This document shows, one piece after another, positions 37,281 to 47,393 of a stretch of 64,000 nucleotides of DNA (position 1 is the stretch's first letter; each line of letters begins with the position of its first letter). The position numbers were made by a program, and so were the translations under genes. Under the pieces are notes generated by a model that worked only from the letters and a program-made list of their open reading frames with translations, was not told where the DNA came from and ran no database searches. The stretch spans positions 157,991 through 221,990 of the forward strand of contig LXQE01000149.1 of the NCBI GenBank assembly GCA_003326195.1. The letters run 5' to 3'. The stretch is from Nostoc punctiforme NIES-2108 (GTDB lineage: Bacteria > Cyanobacteriota > Cyanobacteriia > Cyanobacteriales > Nostocaceae).

Positions 37281-37298
37281 CTAACTCTTCACTTCAGT

Positions 37299-40232
37299 TT
37301 AATAAGCATCCATTGGCAGACAAGAACAAACAAAATTCCTGTCGCCAAAAGCCGCATCAATGCGACCGACAGCCGGCCAGAACTTATATTCACGAGTCCA
37401 AGGCGCGGGATAAGCAGCTTGTTCACGAGAATAAGGATGATTCCATTCTCCAGTAATCAAACTTTCGGCAGTGTGGGGTGCGTTCTTCAAAACATTATCT
37501 TGGATATCCACCTTGCCAACTTCTATTTCGGCAATTTCTTGACGAATAGAAATCAACGCATTACAGAAACGATCCAACTCTTGCTTAGATTCACTTTCTG
37601 TAGGTTCCACCATGATTGTACCCCCTACAGGCCAGGAGACAGTCGGCGCATGGAAACCATAATCTATGAGACGCTTGGCAACATCATCGATTTCGATCGC
37701 AGCAGATTTTTTGAGCGATCGCAAATCTAAAATACATTCATGGGCAACTAGACCATTTTTCCCCTGATACAAAACTGGATAGTACGATTCCAGTTTCTTG
37801 GCAATGTAATTAGCATTGAGAATCGCCACCTTAGTTGCATGGGTTAAACCATCTGCACCCATCATGGCGATGTACATCCAAGAAATGACCAAGATACTCG
37901 CACTACCCCAAGGCGCAGCAGCAACCGCACCAATATGTGAGTGCTGAGTTGAGTTGTTGATAGTAACAACAGGATGTCCGGGGAGAAAAGGCACAAGATG
38001 AGAAGCAACGCCAATGGGCCCCATACCAGGGCCACCGCCACCATGAGGAATACAGAAGGTTTTGTGCAGATTCAAGTGACAGACATCCGCGCCAATATCC
38101 CCAGGACGGCAAATTCCTACTTGGGCGTTCATATTTGCCCCATCCATGTAAACTTGTCCGCCGTGACTGTGGACAACAGCGCAGATTTCCTGAATTGGCT
38201 CCTCAAATACACCATGAGTTGAAGGATATGTCACCATTAAGGCGGCTAATTCATTGCTGTGTTTTTCTGCCTTCGCCTTCAGGTCAGCAACGTCAATATT
38301 ACCTTGTGAGTCACAGGCAACAGCCACCACCTTCATCCCGCACATCACCGCACTTGCAGGGTTTGTCCCATGTGCCGAGGTGGGAATCAAACAAACATTG
38401 CGATGTGCTTCACCCCGATTTTCGTGATATTGACGAATTACTAAAAGTCCAGCATATTCGCCCTGAGAACCAGCATTTGGTTGTAGAGAAATTCCCGCAA
38501 ACCCGGTAATTTCAGCTAACCATGCTTCAAGTTGCTGGAATAGGATTTGATAGCCTTGCGTTTGGGAAGCCGGGGCAAATGGATGAATCTTGCCAAATTC
38601 TTCCCAACTTACCGGAATCATCTCAGCAGTTGCATTCAATTTCATTGTGCAAGAACCCAAAGGAATCATCGATGTTGTTAGCGACAAGTCCTTGCTTTCC
38701 AGCTTGTGCAGATAACGCAACAACTCCGTTTCTGAGTGATAGCGGTTAAAAACTGGGTGGGTGAGATATGTACTTGTACGGGCAAGGGTTGAGTTTTCTA
38801 GAGGTAATTTGCGCCGTGCTGCAATTAAGTCTCCAATTTCTTTAAAACTGAAAAATGGACTATCAGACGCTGCAAAAATCTCCCAAAGCTTTATCAAATC
38901 ATCTACTGTAGTTGTTTCATCTAGAGAGATACCAACGGCAGTGTCATCAAAAATCCGCAGGTTAATATTCCGTGCTTGACAAGCTTCGAGAATTACCTCT
39001 AGGCTGCGTGTTCCCAATTCCACCCGCAGTGTATCAAAGAAATCTTCAGAACTAATTTTGTAACCCAAATGCTTTAGTCCTGCTGCCAACATTAAAGTTA
39101 GCTGGTGGATATTTTCAGCAATTCGTTTCAGTCCAGCAGGGCCATGATAGACGGCGTACATACTTGCCATTACCGCCAGCAGCACCTGTGCAGTACAGAT
39201 ATTACTAGTAGCTTTTTCGCGGCGGATATGCTGTTCGCGGGTTTGCAAGGCGAGACGTAATGCAGGCTTCCCTTGGGCATCTTTTGATACTCCCACAATT
39301 CGCCCTGGAACCAGCCGTTTATACTCTTCCTTCGTAGCAAAATATGCCGCATGAGGCCCCCCAAACCCTAAAGGAATACCGAACCGCTGAGTACTTCCGA
39401 CAGCAATATCAGCGCCAAATTCCCCAGGAGGGGTCAGCAAAGTTAAACTTAAAGGATCTGCTGCTACCGTCACCAATGCACCCTTAGCATGGGCTTTTTC
39501 GATAAAAGCGCGGTAGTCGTAAATAGTGCCATCACTTGCAGGGTATTGCAGAACAGCTCCAAAAATTGGTCGATCAAAATCAAATGTTTGATGATCGCCA
39601 ACAACGATCTTAATCCCCAATGGTTTAGCGCGTGTTTGCAAAACATCAATGGTTTGGGGATGGCAATCGCGAGAGACAAAATAGGCATCTGCCTGATTTT
39701 TAGAGACACCATAGCTTAGGCTCATCGCTTCAGCTGCTGCTGTAGCTTCATCAAGTAACGAAGCATTGGCAATTTCTAAACCTGTGAGGTCAATAATCAG
39801 GGTTTGAAAATTCAGCAGTGCTTCTAGTCGCCCTTGAGCAATTTCTGGCTGATAAGGAGTGTAGGCAGTATACCAACCGGGGTTTTCTAGGATGTTACGC
39901 CCAATCACAGGTGGGGTAATACTGTCGTAATAGCCCATACCAATGTATGAACGGAAAACCTGATTTTTGGCAGCAACTTTTTTTAACGATGCCAGTGCTG
40001 CATACTCACTTTCTGCTGCTGGTAACTTTAGCGGTTGCTTCAGCCGAATTGCCTGTGGAACTGTTTGGTCGATTAGAGCATCCAGGCTGGTAAATCCCAA
40101 AACCTTAAGCATAAGCTGGATGTCATCAGAGTTAGGGCCAATGTGTCTTGGCACAAAACTACTTAACTTTTGACTTTTGTCGTCCAGCACTTGCTGCTCA
40201 TTAGACTTGATAATAGGGGCGTTCAATACCAC
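37299..40232 (-). CDS. gcvP: Glycine dehydrogenase, P protein
   Basis: GcvP is the pyridoxal-phosphate enzyme that decarboxylates glycine and loads the aminomethyl group on GcvH. The 977-residue length is normal for the fused homodimeric form. The cofactor Lys is residue 724 in HLNLHKTFCIPHGGGGPG. The N-terminal FVPRHIGP and the middle SMIPLGSCTMKLNA are family marks. The start is a GTG after GGAGAG. With gcvH and gcvT upstream on the same strand it forms the glycine cleavage operon, used in photorespiration. Confidence 0.97.
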   Translation of the reverse strand: MVLNAPIIKSNEQQVLDDKSQKLSSFVPRHIGPNSDDIQLMLKVLGFTSLDALIDQTVPQAIRLKQPLKLPAAESEYAALASLKKVAAKNQVFRSYIGMGYYDSITPPVIGRNILENPGWYTAYTPYQPEIAQGRLEALLNFQTLIIDLTGLEIANASLLDEATAAAEAMSLSYGVSKNQADAYFVSRDCHPQTIDVLQTRAKPLGIKIVVGDHQTFDFDRPIFGAVLQYPASDGTIYDYRAFIEKAHAKGALVTVAADPLSLTLLTPPGEFGADIAVGSTQRFGIPLGFGGPHAAYFATKEEYKRLVPGRIVGVSKDAQGKPALRLALQTREQHIRREKATSNICTAQVLLAVMASMYAVYHGPAGLKRIAENIHQLTLMLAAGLKHLGYKISSEDFFDTLRVELGTRSLEVILEACQARNINLRIFDDTAVGISLDETTTVDDLIKLWEIFAASDSPFFSFKEIGDLIAARRKLPLENSTLARTSTYLTHPVFNRYHSETELLRYLHKLESKDLSLTTSMIPLGSCTMKLNATAEMIPVSWEEFGKIHPFAPASQTQGYQILFQQLEAWLAEITGFAGISLQPNAGSQGEYAGLLVIRQYHENRGEAHRNVCLIPTSAHGTNPASAVMCGMKVVAVACDSQGNIDVADLKAKAEKHSNELAALMVTYPSTHGVFEEPIQEICAVVHSHGGQVYMDGANMNAQVGICRPGDIGADVCHLNLHKTFCIPHGGGGPGMGPIGVASHLVPFLPGHPVVTINNSTQHSHIGAVAAAPWGSASILVISWMYIAMMGADGLTHATKVAILNANYIAKKLESYYPVLYQGKNGLVAHECILDLRSLKKSAAIEIDDVAKRLIDYGFHAPTVSWPVGGTIMVEPTESESKQELDRFCNALISIRQEIAEIEVGKVDIQDNVLKNAPHTAESLITGEWNHPYSREQAAYPAPWTREYKFWPAVGRIDAAFGDRNFVCSCLPMDAY

Positions 40233-40424
40233 AAATTACTCTCCAGATGGTACTATTATCATATTTTGCAATAAATACTCTTAAACTGGGGGCTGGGGAC
40301 TGGGAATTCCGAAGATATTGGATAGGTGAATAAGAGTAATTGTTAATTACCTCCTCCACTCACCTACTCCTTTACTCTTCCATTCAGCACTGGCTCAACG
40401 CCCCGCTAACAGCACTCAGCACTC

Positions 40425-40814
40425 CTACTCCCCTTCTACTTGGGCGCGATACTCATCTGCTGTCAAGGCATCCTCAATTTCGCCAGGGTCATTGACGCGC
40501 ACTTTCAAAAACCACCCTTCCCCATAGGGGTCTTCTGACACTTCTTCGGGAGAATTAATTAAGGCTTCATTCCGTTCTATAACGGTGCCTGTCACTGGTG
40601 AATTCAGTTCCTCAACGGCTTTCACTGATTCGATTGTGCCAAAGTTTTCTCCCCTGGTAAGAGCATCGCCAATTTCTGGCAGTTCCAAAAAGACGATATC
40701 ACCCAATTCCTGTACGGCAAACTCAGTAATGCCAATTGTGGCAATTTCACCATCTATTCGCACGTATTCATGAGAATCCAGATATCTGAAATCTTGAGGA
40801 TATTCAAAAGACAT
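40425..40814 (-). CDS. gcvH: Glycine cleavage H protein
   Basis: GcvH is the lipoyl carrier that shuttles the aminomethyl group between GcvP and GcvT. The product has 129 residues, and the lipoylated Lys65 lies in ESVKAVEEL. It has the usual start (HEYVRIDGEIATIGIT) and the conserved NPYGEGW-like end region (DPYGEGWFLK). GAGAGGAAG precedes the ATG. Confidence 0.97.
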   Translation of the reverse strand: MSFEYPQDFRYLDSHEYVRIDGEIATIGITEFAVQELGDIVFLELPEIGDALTRGENFGTIESVKAVEELNSPVTGTVIERNEALINSPEEVSEDPYGEGWFLKVRVNDPGEIEDALTADEYRAQVEGE

Positions 40815-40939
40815 ATCACTTCCTCTCCCTTATTAAAAAAATTATTGCCCCAATACTCATCCAAGCCATATTTGGTAATGAACCTGACTGTAGATTGAAT
40901 AACTCACAACACATTATTCCTCAAAAACCTCAGCGCTTA

Positions 40940-42076
40940 TCAGTTGGCAACACGATTTTTTGACCGATAAAAGGGACGTTTAACTACAACTGCTGGATAA
41001 GCTTTGCCGCGAATTTCGACTTCTAGCTGCTGACCAACAGTTGCTAGCTGGGTGGGAACGTAGCCTAATGCAACAGGATAACCAAGTGTAGGTGACAGGG
41101 TGCCACTAGTAACTTCTCCCACAACTTTACCTTCGGATAACACTTGATAGCCATGACGGGCAATGTTGCGTCCTTGGGTTTGCAAACCTACCAATCGACG
41201 CTGCACTCCCTTGGATTTTTGCTCTGTTAAAACTTCCCGACCAATAAAATCGCCTTTGGTATCTAAGTGAACTAGCCACCCTAAACCTGCTTCTAAAGGT
41301 GTGGTAGTATCATCGATATCTTGTCCGTAAAGTGCCATCGCTGCTTCTAGGCGCAGAGTGTCTCTCGCACCGAGTCCACAGGGGATAACACCACTTTTAT
41401 GGAGACTTCGCCACAATTCTACTCCCACATCTGGGTCTACCATCACCTCAAAGCCATCTTCTCCGGTGTAACCTGTGCGGGCTAGGAAGGCAGGTTTATC
41501 TAGTAGAGTTGCTGTTAAATGTCCAAAGGCTTTGATTGGTTGCAAGTCTTCTTGCACTAATGGCTGGAGATATTTAATCGCTTTTGGCCCTTGCACGGCA
41601 ATTAAGACTTTATCTGGTGAAAGGTCTTGGAATTGCAACTTATTTAGGTCAAGGTGTTGCAAGAGCCATGCTTTATCTTTACCAGAGGTTGCCGCATTGA
41701 CTATGATGAATGCCTTTTGTGTACCACTGGTGTCTTCACCTTGATAATAAACAATGATGTCGTCAATAATTCCCGCTTGAGGATTTAACAATACGGTGTA
41801 TTGCGCTTGACCAACTTGCAAACGACTCAAGTCGGAAGGTACTAGTGGCTGGAGTTGGGAAATCAGGTTTTTACCTTGGAGGGTAAATTTGCCCATGTGG
41901 GAAATATCGAACATTCCGGCTGTATTTCTTACAGCCTCGTGTTCGCGGCTAATTCCACTAAATTGCACAGGCATTTCCCAGCCGCCAAAGCTGGTAAGGC
42001 GTGCTTTGAGTTCTACACCCAGTTGATATAAAGGGGTTCGCGCCAGAGATTGGGCGTTGTCTTCTTGATTAGCCAC
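40940..42076 (-). CDS. gcvT: Aminomethyltransferase, T protein
   Basis: GcvT transfers the methylene group from GcvH to tetrahydrofolate and releases ammonia. The product has 378 residues with the family marks TPLYQLGVELKARLTSFGGWEMPVQF, FDISHMGKF, RTGYTGEDGFEV and GLGARDTLRLEA. The start is a GTG. It is the first gene of the gcvT-gcvH-gcvP row. No glycine riboswitch was recognised in the short region upstream. Confidence 0.97.
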   Translation of the reverse strand: MANQEDNAQSLARTPLYQLGVELKARLTSFGGWEMPVQFSGISREHEAVRNTAGMFDISHMGKFTLQGKNLISQLQPLVPSDLSRLQVGQAQYTVLLNPQAGIIDDIIVYYQGEDTSGTQKAFIIVNAATSGKDKAWLLQHLDLNKLQFQDLSPDKVLIAVQGPKAIKYLQPLVQEDLQPIKAFGHLTATLLDKPAFLARTGYTGEDGFEVMVDPDVGVELWRSLHKSGVIPCGLGARDTLRLEAAMALYGQDIDDTTTPLEAGLGWLVHLDTKGDFIGREVLTEQKSKGVQRRLVGLQTQGRNIARHGYQVLSEGKVVGEVTSGTLSPTLGYPVALGYVPTQLATVGQQLEVEIRGKAYPAVVVKRPFYRSKNRVAN

Positions 42077-42329
42077 AGGTAATTATTGCGATCGCACCTC
42101 AACATCTATCATCCTACGAGATGCTTTCTGGTTTTACAGTTTTGTATATCGAAATTGGGTATGGAGGGTATGGGGCATTGGGCACACAAGGCAGAGGGGC
42201 AAAGGAAAAAGACTTACTACTACTAATTCTCCCTTGCTCCCCTGCTCTCCACTCCCTCATCCCCTTTGTCCCCTTCTGTAAGGTTTAATAGTTAATAGTA
42301 GAAGTGTTGAGATTTATTAAGAAGAGATT

Positions 42330-42827
42330 ATGAAATATTGGCAACTGTTAGCTAGCTTTGTCTTAGCTATGGTTCTTTTTTTGTTTCCCCTATCGGCGCA
42401 AGCTGCAAGTTCTTCTAGTATTACCCGTTCTGTGGGTAATGATGAACTCAAGGGCAAGGATTACTCTGGTCAAAGTTTAATTGGTACTGAGTTTACCAAT
42501 CTCAAATTAGAGAATGCTAATTTTAGCAATGCTGACTTACGTGGTGGTGTATTTAACGGTAGCGTATTGGAGGGAGTAAATCTGCATGGTGCTGATTTTA
42601 GTGAAGGCATAGCCTATCTAACAAGGTTTAAGGATGCTGATTTAAGTGATGCTGTGTTGACTGATGCGATGATGCTGCGTTCTACTTTTGATGGCGTGGA
42701 TGTCACTGGTACTGATTTTACGAATGCAATTTTAGATGGCATACAAGTGAAAAAGCTTTGTGTTAAGGCAAGTGGTGTGAATTCTAAAACTGGTGTGGAT
42801 ACTCGCAAATCTTTAGGATGTAAGTAA
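42330..42827 (+). CDS. Lumenal pentapeptide-repeat protein
   Basis: The product has 165 residues with a signal peptide (cleavage near AQAA) and about 14 pentapeptide units of A(D/N)LSx type, which form a right-handed beta helix. The end (KKLCVKASGVNSKTGVDTRK) has two Cys and matches thylakoid-lumen pentapeptide proteins of cyanobacteria and plants. The lumen is therefore the likely location. The function is unknown. Confidence 0.85.
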   Translation: MKYWQLLASFVLAMVLFLFPLSAQAASSSSITRSVGNDELKGKDYSGQSLIGTEFTNLKLENANFSNADLRGGVFNGSVLEGVNLHGADFSEGIAYLTRFKDADLSDAVLTDAMMLRSTFDGVDVTGTDFTNAILDGIQVKKLCVKASGVNSKTGVDTRKSLGCK

Positions 42828-42835
42828 AATCTCAT

Positions 42836-42860
42836 CCCTCTTCTTCAGCGAAGAAGAGGG
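42836..42860 (+). terminator. Strong hairpin terminator
   Basis: An 11-bp perfect stem (ccctcttcttc with gaagaagaggg) and a three-base loop begin nine bases after the pentapeptide gene. A short A+T-rich tail (ttatttt) follows. Confidence 0.8.
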
Positions 42861-42994
42861 GGATATTATTTTAAACCGTTCGAGGACACGAAGAGCGATC
42901 GCTAGTAGAACACGGCGGAAATAAACCAATCATTCCAAATCAACGAAATCCTTATGCTGTATTCATTTTTAATTTTTAATTCCGCCTTGCGGTA

Positions 42995-44761
42995 CTAGGG
43001 ATATGCTTCTCTTAAAAAGCTGGCATAATTTGCCCGAACCGTCATAGTTGTCGGATGACTTATACCTAAAGTCCGTTCACAAATTTTTAAAGCTTTCTCA
43101 AATAAGGGTTTGGCTTTCCTGTAGCGTCTTGTATAACGGTAGAGTGCTGCTAGATTGTTTAGGCTAATGGCAACATCGGGATGGTTATTTCCCAGCAGGC
43201 GTTTACTCAGTTCTAAAGCTTGCTCATACAAAGGTTCGGCTTGCTTGTAACTTCCTGTAGATTCATAAAGTTGTGCTAAATTGTTCAGGCTGGTGGCAAC
43301 ATCGGGATGGTTATCTCCTAGCAGGCGTTTTCTCAGTTTTAATGCTTGCTTGAGCAAGGGTTCAGCTTCCCTGTAGCGTTTTGTATAACAATACAATGCT
43401 CCTAAATTGTTCAGACTCGTGGCAACATGGGGATGTTCTTCTCCCACTAGGCGTTTCCACAGTTCTAAAGCTTGCTGATACAAAGGTTCGGCTTTGCTAT
43501 AGCGTCCTGTATATTCGTAGATTAATCCTAAATAGCTCAGGCTAGTGGCGACATCGGTATGTTCTTCTCCTAGCACGCGTTTTCTCAGTGCTAAAGCTTG
43601 CTCAAGCAAGGGTTCGGCTTCCCTGTAGCGTCCTGTAGTTTCATAGAGTACTGCTAAATTGTTCAGACTAGTGGCGACATTGCTATGTTCTAAACCAAGA
43701 CGATTTTGAGTCAGTTCTACACACCGTTGCAACCAAGGCTCTGCTTGCTGATAAAGTCCTTGACCTTGATAAAACCAGGCTAATTTGGTAAACAGAGTGA
43801 TTAGATTTTCATCGCCCAGATATTCGGATAGGTGAGTTGCAACTTCTGTAATATGCGGGATATGTGGAGTGAGGTTGAGAATATTTTCAGGGTTAAGCTG
43901 TTGCGGAATTAGCTTTGCTACCTCTAACATCATGGCTGCAAATTTAGTCTTTGCTTCATCCGCCTCACTTGACTTATCCAATTTCACTTGGAAAAGTTGT
44001 CGAATCTGTGGATTTAGACGATAAATTCCTTTACTTTTCTGTTGTAGTAAATGCAATTCCAGTAAATCGGCTATGGCTTTCTTATTGAGTTGTTGTTTTT
44101 TGTCATCTTCTATTGTCTCAACAGATAGGGGAATGTCAGCTAAAGCACACAAACTTAGCAAACAGCCAAAGCTTTGGGCATTTTCATCCAACTGTTCCCA
44201 ACTCAATTCAAAAGCTTCAAATATACCGTATTCATCAGGCATCAATGAGTTAGCATTGACTACTGGTTCATGTTCCACTCGTTTCTTCTCTAGCCGCTTC
44301 AGCAGTGTTTCCAGAGACAAATCTGGCATTTTATCCAAATATCGTCCCACTAACTCTAACGCTAAAGGCAAATATCCCAAAAATTTACAAATTCTTCTGG
44401 CAATCCAAGCTTCTTGTTGCAGTCTTTCCCGAACCACTAGCGATTTTAATAGTTTCATCGCCACCAATGGTTTGAGGGCATCTAATTCACTATTATATTT
44501 TACGCTCAGATAAGCTTGTAACTTTTCTAGTTTGTCTCGATTGTTGAAAGTCGCTAACTCAGGAGAATTCTGGGCAAACTTGTCATATACCTCACCCACC
44601 CACTTTGTGAAAGCAGCAATATCAACATTTAATTCGCTGGCAAGTTTAGCTTTACTTTTACCTAAGTTTTCTGTCTGAAAATACTTTGCAAAAGCTGCCC
44701 TTTGCTCTAGAGATAAGCGATTCGTAGCAGCTTCTTCGGCTAGGAAATTAGCCCATTGCAT
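42995..44761 (-). CDS. STAND-like TPR protein lacking the nucleotide-binding core
   Basis: The product has 588 residues. Residues 1-95 form a helical N-terminal domain with an SKAKLASELNV helix-turn-helix-like stretch. Residues about 105-265 match the C-terminal part of NB-ARC/STAND ATPases (ARRICKFLGYLPLALELVGRYL, FELSWEQLDENAQ, CLLSLCALADIPL). Then come six or seven 42-residue kinesin-light-chain-type TPR units (about 330-580) with VATSLNNLAVLYETTGRY patterns. The P-loop and Walker B region that should lie between the first two parts is absent. The reading frame is nevertheless intact, so the protein can be made but should not hydrolyse ATP. Such proteins normally sense ligands and signal. 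This one is a shortened derivative. Confidence 0.75.
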   Translation of the reverse strand: MQWANFLAEEAATNRLSLEQRAAFAKYFQTENLGKSKAKLASELNVDIAAFTKWVGEVYDKFAQNSPELATFNNRDKLEKLQAYLSVKYNSELDALKPLVAMKLLKSLVVRERLQQEAWIARRICKFLGYLPLALELVGRYLDKMPDLSLETLLKRLEKKRVEHEPVVNANSLMPDEYGIFEAFELSWEQLDENAQSFGCLLSLCALADIPLSVETIEDDKKQQLNKKAIADLLELHLLQQKSKGIYRLNPQIRQLFQVKLDKSSEADEAKTKFAAMMLEVAKLIPQQLNPENILNLTPHIPHITEVATHLSEYLGDENLITLFTKLAWFYQGQGLYQQAEPWLQRCVELTQNRLGLEHSNVATSLNNLAVLYETTGRYREAEPLLEQALALRKRVLGEEHTDVATSLSYLGLIYEYTGRYSKAEPLYQQALELWKRLVGEEHPHVATSLNNLGALYCYTKRYREAEPLLKQALKLRKRLLGDNHPDVATSLNNLAQLYESTGSYKQAEPLYEQALELSKRLLGNNHPDVAISLNNLAALYRYTRRYRKAKPLFEKALKICERTLGISHPTTMTVRANYASFLREAYP

Positions 44762-45061
44762 AAACAGCTTGTGAAGTTTATTTTTATTCTAGCTTTGTCT
44801 CCATTGGTAAATCTCCTCTCTTTGCAGTAAAAATACATTTGTATAAAAATATTTAAAAGCAGTGGCTTGCCATTGGGCATAGCCACTTGCAGCTTCTGAA
44901 GGTGAAAGTTGAGCCTTTGAACCTCAAGTTTCGAGTTTGCAACTCAAAACGGGTGGGCGATATCTACGACGGGCTACGCCTAAGCACTTTGTTTTTCTCT
45001 CTAAATATTTTGAGAATAAAGGACTGGGAAAAGAGATTTTCATCACATTGTTGTGTGATGT
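44762..45061. other. Gap between two minus-strand genes
   Basis: No gene was found. A short gggctacgcctaag stretch near 44970 belongs to the dispersed GCGTAGGC-type repeats. Confidence 0.4.
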
Positions 45062-46408
45062 CTAGCTGACAGACGCGGTGGTGGTTTGGAAAAAGCGGTT
45101 GGCGGGGCGTGTCAGTCCCAGATTTTCGCGCAGTGTCTTGCCCTCATAATCGTGGCGGAAAATCCCCCGTCGTTGGAGTTCTGGCACAACCTTGTCTACA
45201 AAGTCATTCAACCCTTCAGGAAGAAAAGGGAACATGATGTTGAAGCCGTCAGACCCTTCCTCTGTCAGCCATTGCTCCATATCATCAGCGATCGTTTGGG
45301 GTGTGCCGACGAAGGCAAGCCCGCCGTAACTGCCGACGCGTTGAGCTAGCTGTCGAATGGTCAGATTCTCGCGTTGTGCCAGCGCTATCACTCGTTCGCG
45401 TGAGGACTGTCCGGCGTTAGTCTGCGGGATTTCCGGTAAGGGGCCGTCTGGATCAAAACGCGAAACATCGTAGCCAAGTGCGCTATTCAGGCTGGCGATC
45501 CCACTGTCATAATGTACTAGGCTATCCAAATGAAGACGCTTGGCACGTGCCTCTGCGACGGTTTCACCCACAACTACCAAGACACCTGGAAGAATTTTGA
45601 TGCTATCTGGATCGCGTCCGATCGCCTGCACACGACCCTTAATGTCGGCAAAGAATGCCTTACCTGCCTCTAAGCTACCAGCTGATGCAAACACGACCTC
45701 GGCGGTTTCGGCGGCCAGTTGACGACCAGCTTCGGAGGCTCCAGCCTGGACGATCACAGGCCACCCCTGGACAGGTCTGGCGATGTTCAATGGTCCCCGC
45801 ACGGAGAGATATTTTCCTTTATGATCCAGAACGTGAATTTTTGCGGGATCTAAATAAATCCCTGATTCTACGTCTCGAATGAACGCATCGTCAGCGAAAG
45901 AATCCCAAAGACCCGTGACGACATCATAAAATTCCCTAGCCCGCACATAGCGTTCGTCATGTTCTACCTCTTCTTCTAATCCAAAGTTGAGCGCTGCATC
46001 TGGATTTGATGTGGTGACGATGTTCCAGCCAGCGCGACCGCCACTGATATGATCGAGAGACGCAAAGCGGCGAGCGATGTGGTAAGGCTGGTCATAAGTA
46101 GTGGAAGCGGTGGCTACCAGCCCAATGTGTTCGGTGACGTTGGCAAGGGCAGAAAGTAAGGTGAAAGGCTCGAAAGAGGTGACAGTATGGCTGCGCTTGA
46201 GCGCGTTGATTGGCATATTTAGCACCGCTAAGTGGTCAGCCATGAAGAATGCGTCAAACTTGCCCTGCTCTAGTTTTTGGATGAATCGTTTCAGCGCTGG
46301 GAAGTTGAAATTAGCGTCAGGCAAAGCCCCAGGATAGCGCCAAGCGCCTGTATGTATGCTTACCGGGCGCATGAAAGCACCCAGTTTTAATTGCTTCGAT
46401 CTGCTCAT
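45062..46408 (-). CDS. LLM flavin-dependent monooxygenase, NtaA/DszA type
   Basis: A 448-residue FMN-dependent oxygenase of the luciferase-like superfamily, NtaA/SnaA/DszA branch. Marks are KFDAFFMADHLAVLN, STTYDQPYHIARRFASLDHISGGRAGWNIVTT, and WPVIVQAGASEAGRQLAAETAEVVFA. These enzymes cleave C-S or C-N bonds in small organic molecules and use reduced flavin from a separate reductase. GGAGGG precedes the ATG. By eye it is richer in G+C than the neighbours and belongs to a region with integrase and gene remnants, so transfer is likely. Confidence 0.88.
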   Translation of the reverse strand: MSRSKQLKLGAFMRPVSIHTGAWRYPGALPDANFNFPALKRFIQKLEQGKFDAFFMADHLAVLNMPINALKRSHTVTSFEPFTLLSALANVTEHIGLVATASTTYDQPYHIARRFASLDHISGGRAGWNIVTTSNPDAALNFGLEEEVEHDERYVRAREFYDVVTGLWDSFADDAFIRDVESGIYLDPAKIHVLDHKGKYLSVRGPLNIARPVQGWPVIVQAGASEAGRQLAAETAEVVFASAGSLEAGKAFFADIKGRVQAIGRDPDSIKILPGVLVVVGETVAEARAKRLHLDSLVHYDSGIASLNSALGYDVSRFDPDGPLPEIPQTNAGQSSRERVIALAQRENLTIRQLAQRVGSYGGLAFVGTPQTIADDMEQWLTEEGSDGFNIMFPFLPEGLNDFVDKVVPELQRRGIFRHDYEGKTLRENLGLTRPANRFFQTTTASVS

Positions 46409-46834
46409 TAGCCCTCCGTATCATGTTTAGAATGCAGGGGCGATCGTCCCCTTGAGGTAGTTGTTGATTCTTAAAAATTTTTCGTCAAACTTTAACATCG
46501 AAAATTATATCTAAAACAAACAAAAATAATTTATTTTCATAATCTTACTTTGATAGATAAAAATGATAGGACTTAAACTTGTGTTTGTAGTGTTCGCGAC
46601 TACATTTGAAAAGATACCTCATAAAAAAATAAGTACTAATAGCTAACAATCCTATATTTATTACGAAATTAATTTTTTAATTATAAATATTACTATTTGT
46701 CAATAAAATAGTAATATTTATAATCTTAGAAAATATGAAAAATTAATTGTATTATCACGGTAAACTTCAGAGGTTAATCGTTCCTTGTTTGGGAGCTTGT
46801 TTCAAATTAAAGCTTGAAGGGCAGTTTTTTATTA
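46409..46834. other. A+T-rich gap, small hairpin only
   Basis: Only a short tgtagt/actaca hairpin at 46586-46604 was noticed. No gene is present. Confidence 0.4.
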
Positions 46835-47050
46835 TCAATCATTCACACTCACAAGTTTGGGTAGTCTAGATATAGGGATATCCAAGAAGTAAGAAAGAAC
46901 CTCTCGCCGCCAAGCATCATAAAGTACTGGTAAATCATCAATTTCAATACCAATAGCTTTTTGACTCAACTGCCAATGATCCCGAAGGTAAGGATTGCTT
47001 ACGATCGCTATTTTGGGAATGTGAGAGACGTACTTATGCTGTACCGCCAT
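46835..47050 (-). CDS. Short hypothetical frame, possibly a gene fragment
   Basis: This is an open frame of 71 codons from an ATG at 47050 (MAVQHKYVSHIPKIAIVSNP...). It has normal amino-acid composition and ends in a polar tail. It lacks a clear ribosome site and I recognise no domain. It lies amid remnants of other genes, so it may be a piece of a larger lost gene. Confidence 0.3.
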   Translation of the reverse strand: MAVQHKYVSHIPKIAIVSNPYLRDHWQLSQKAIGIEIDDLPVLYDAWRREVLSYFLDIPISRLPKLVSVND

Positions 47051-47237
47051 TGCTTCCCACACCAGGGTACTTAGCCATGTTTTTTGAACATACTTTATTT
47101 TTGCAACTAGAATAATAATACGCTAAATCAGTAGAGTTACCGTATGATACTATGAGATTTGCATAGATCAAAGATAAAAAACAAGGAGGTATCTAGATTC
47201 TGTATCTCCCTAGTCCCCATTTAATTTGGAGGCAAGA

Positions 47238-47393
47238 ATGTCAGAACCACACTACGGTATTTGGGCCCCTGTTGGAGGTAACTGTGGCCCTCTCAATGCG
47301 CCAGATGAACCGATTGATACTAGTTATGAACGCACGCGATCGCTAGTATTAGAAGCAGAGCGTTTAGGATATGTCGCAACCTTAGTCGCATAG
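47238..47393 (+). pseudogene. Truncated LLM monooxygenase, broken by a stop
   Basis: A strong GGAGG site precedes an ATG and 51 codons that read like the start of an LLM-class monooxygenase of the SsuD-like branch (YGIWAPVGGN, YERTRSLVLEAERLGY, ATLVA). In the family the next residues are usually E-H. Here the Glu codon is TAG and the next codon is CAC (His), after which the frame decays. It is a clear pseudogene fragment beside an intact LLM gene and a flavoprotein gene. The 295 bases from here to the flavoprotein start show no gene. Confidence 0.7.

Noticed and set aside
42077..42329. Glycine riboswitch before gcvT
   Set aside because: No tandem aptamer pattern is visible, and the gap mostly holds G-rich and C-rich junk repeats.
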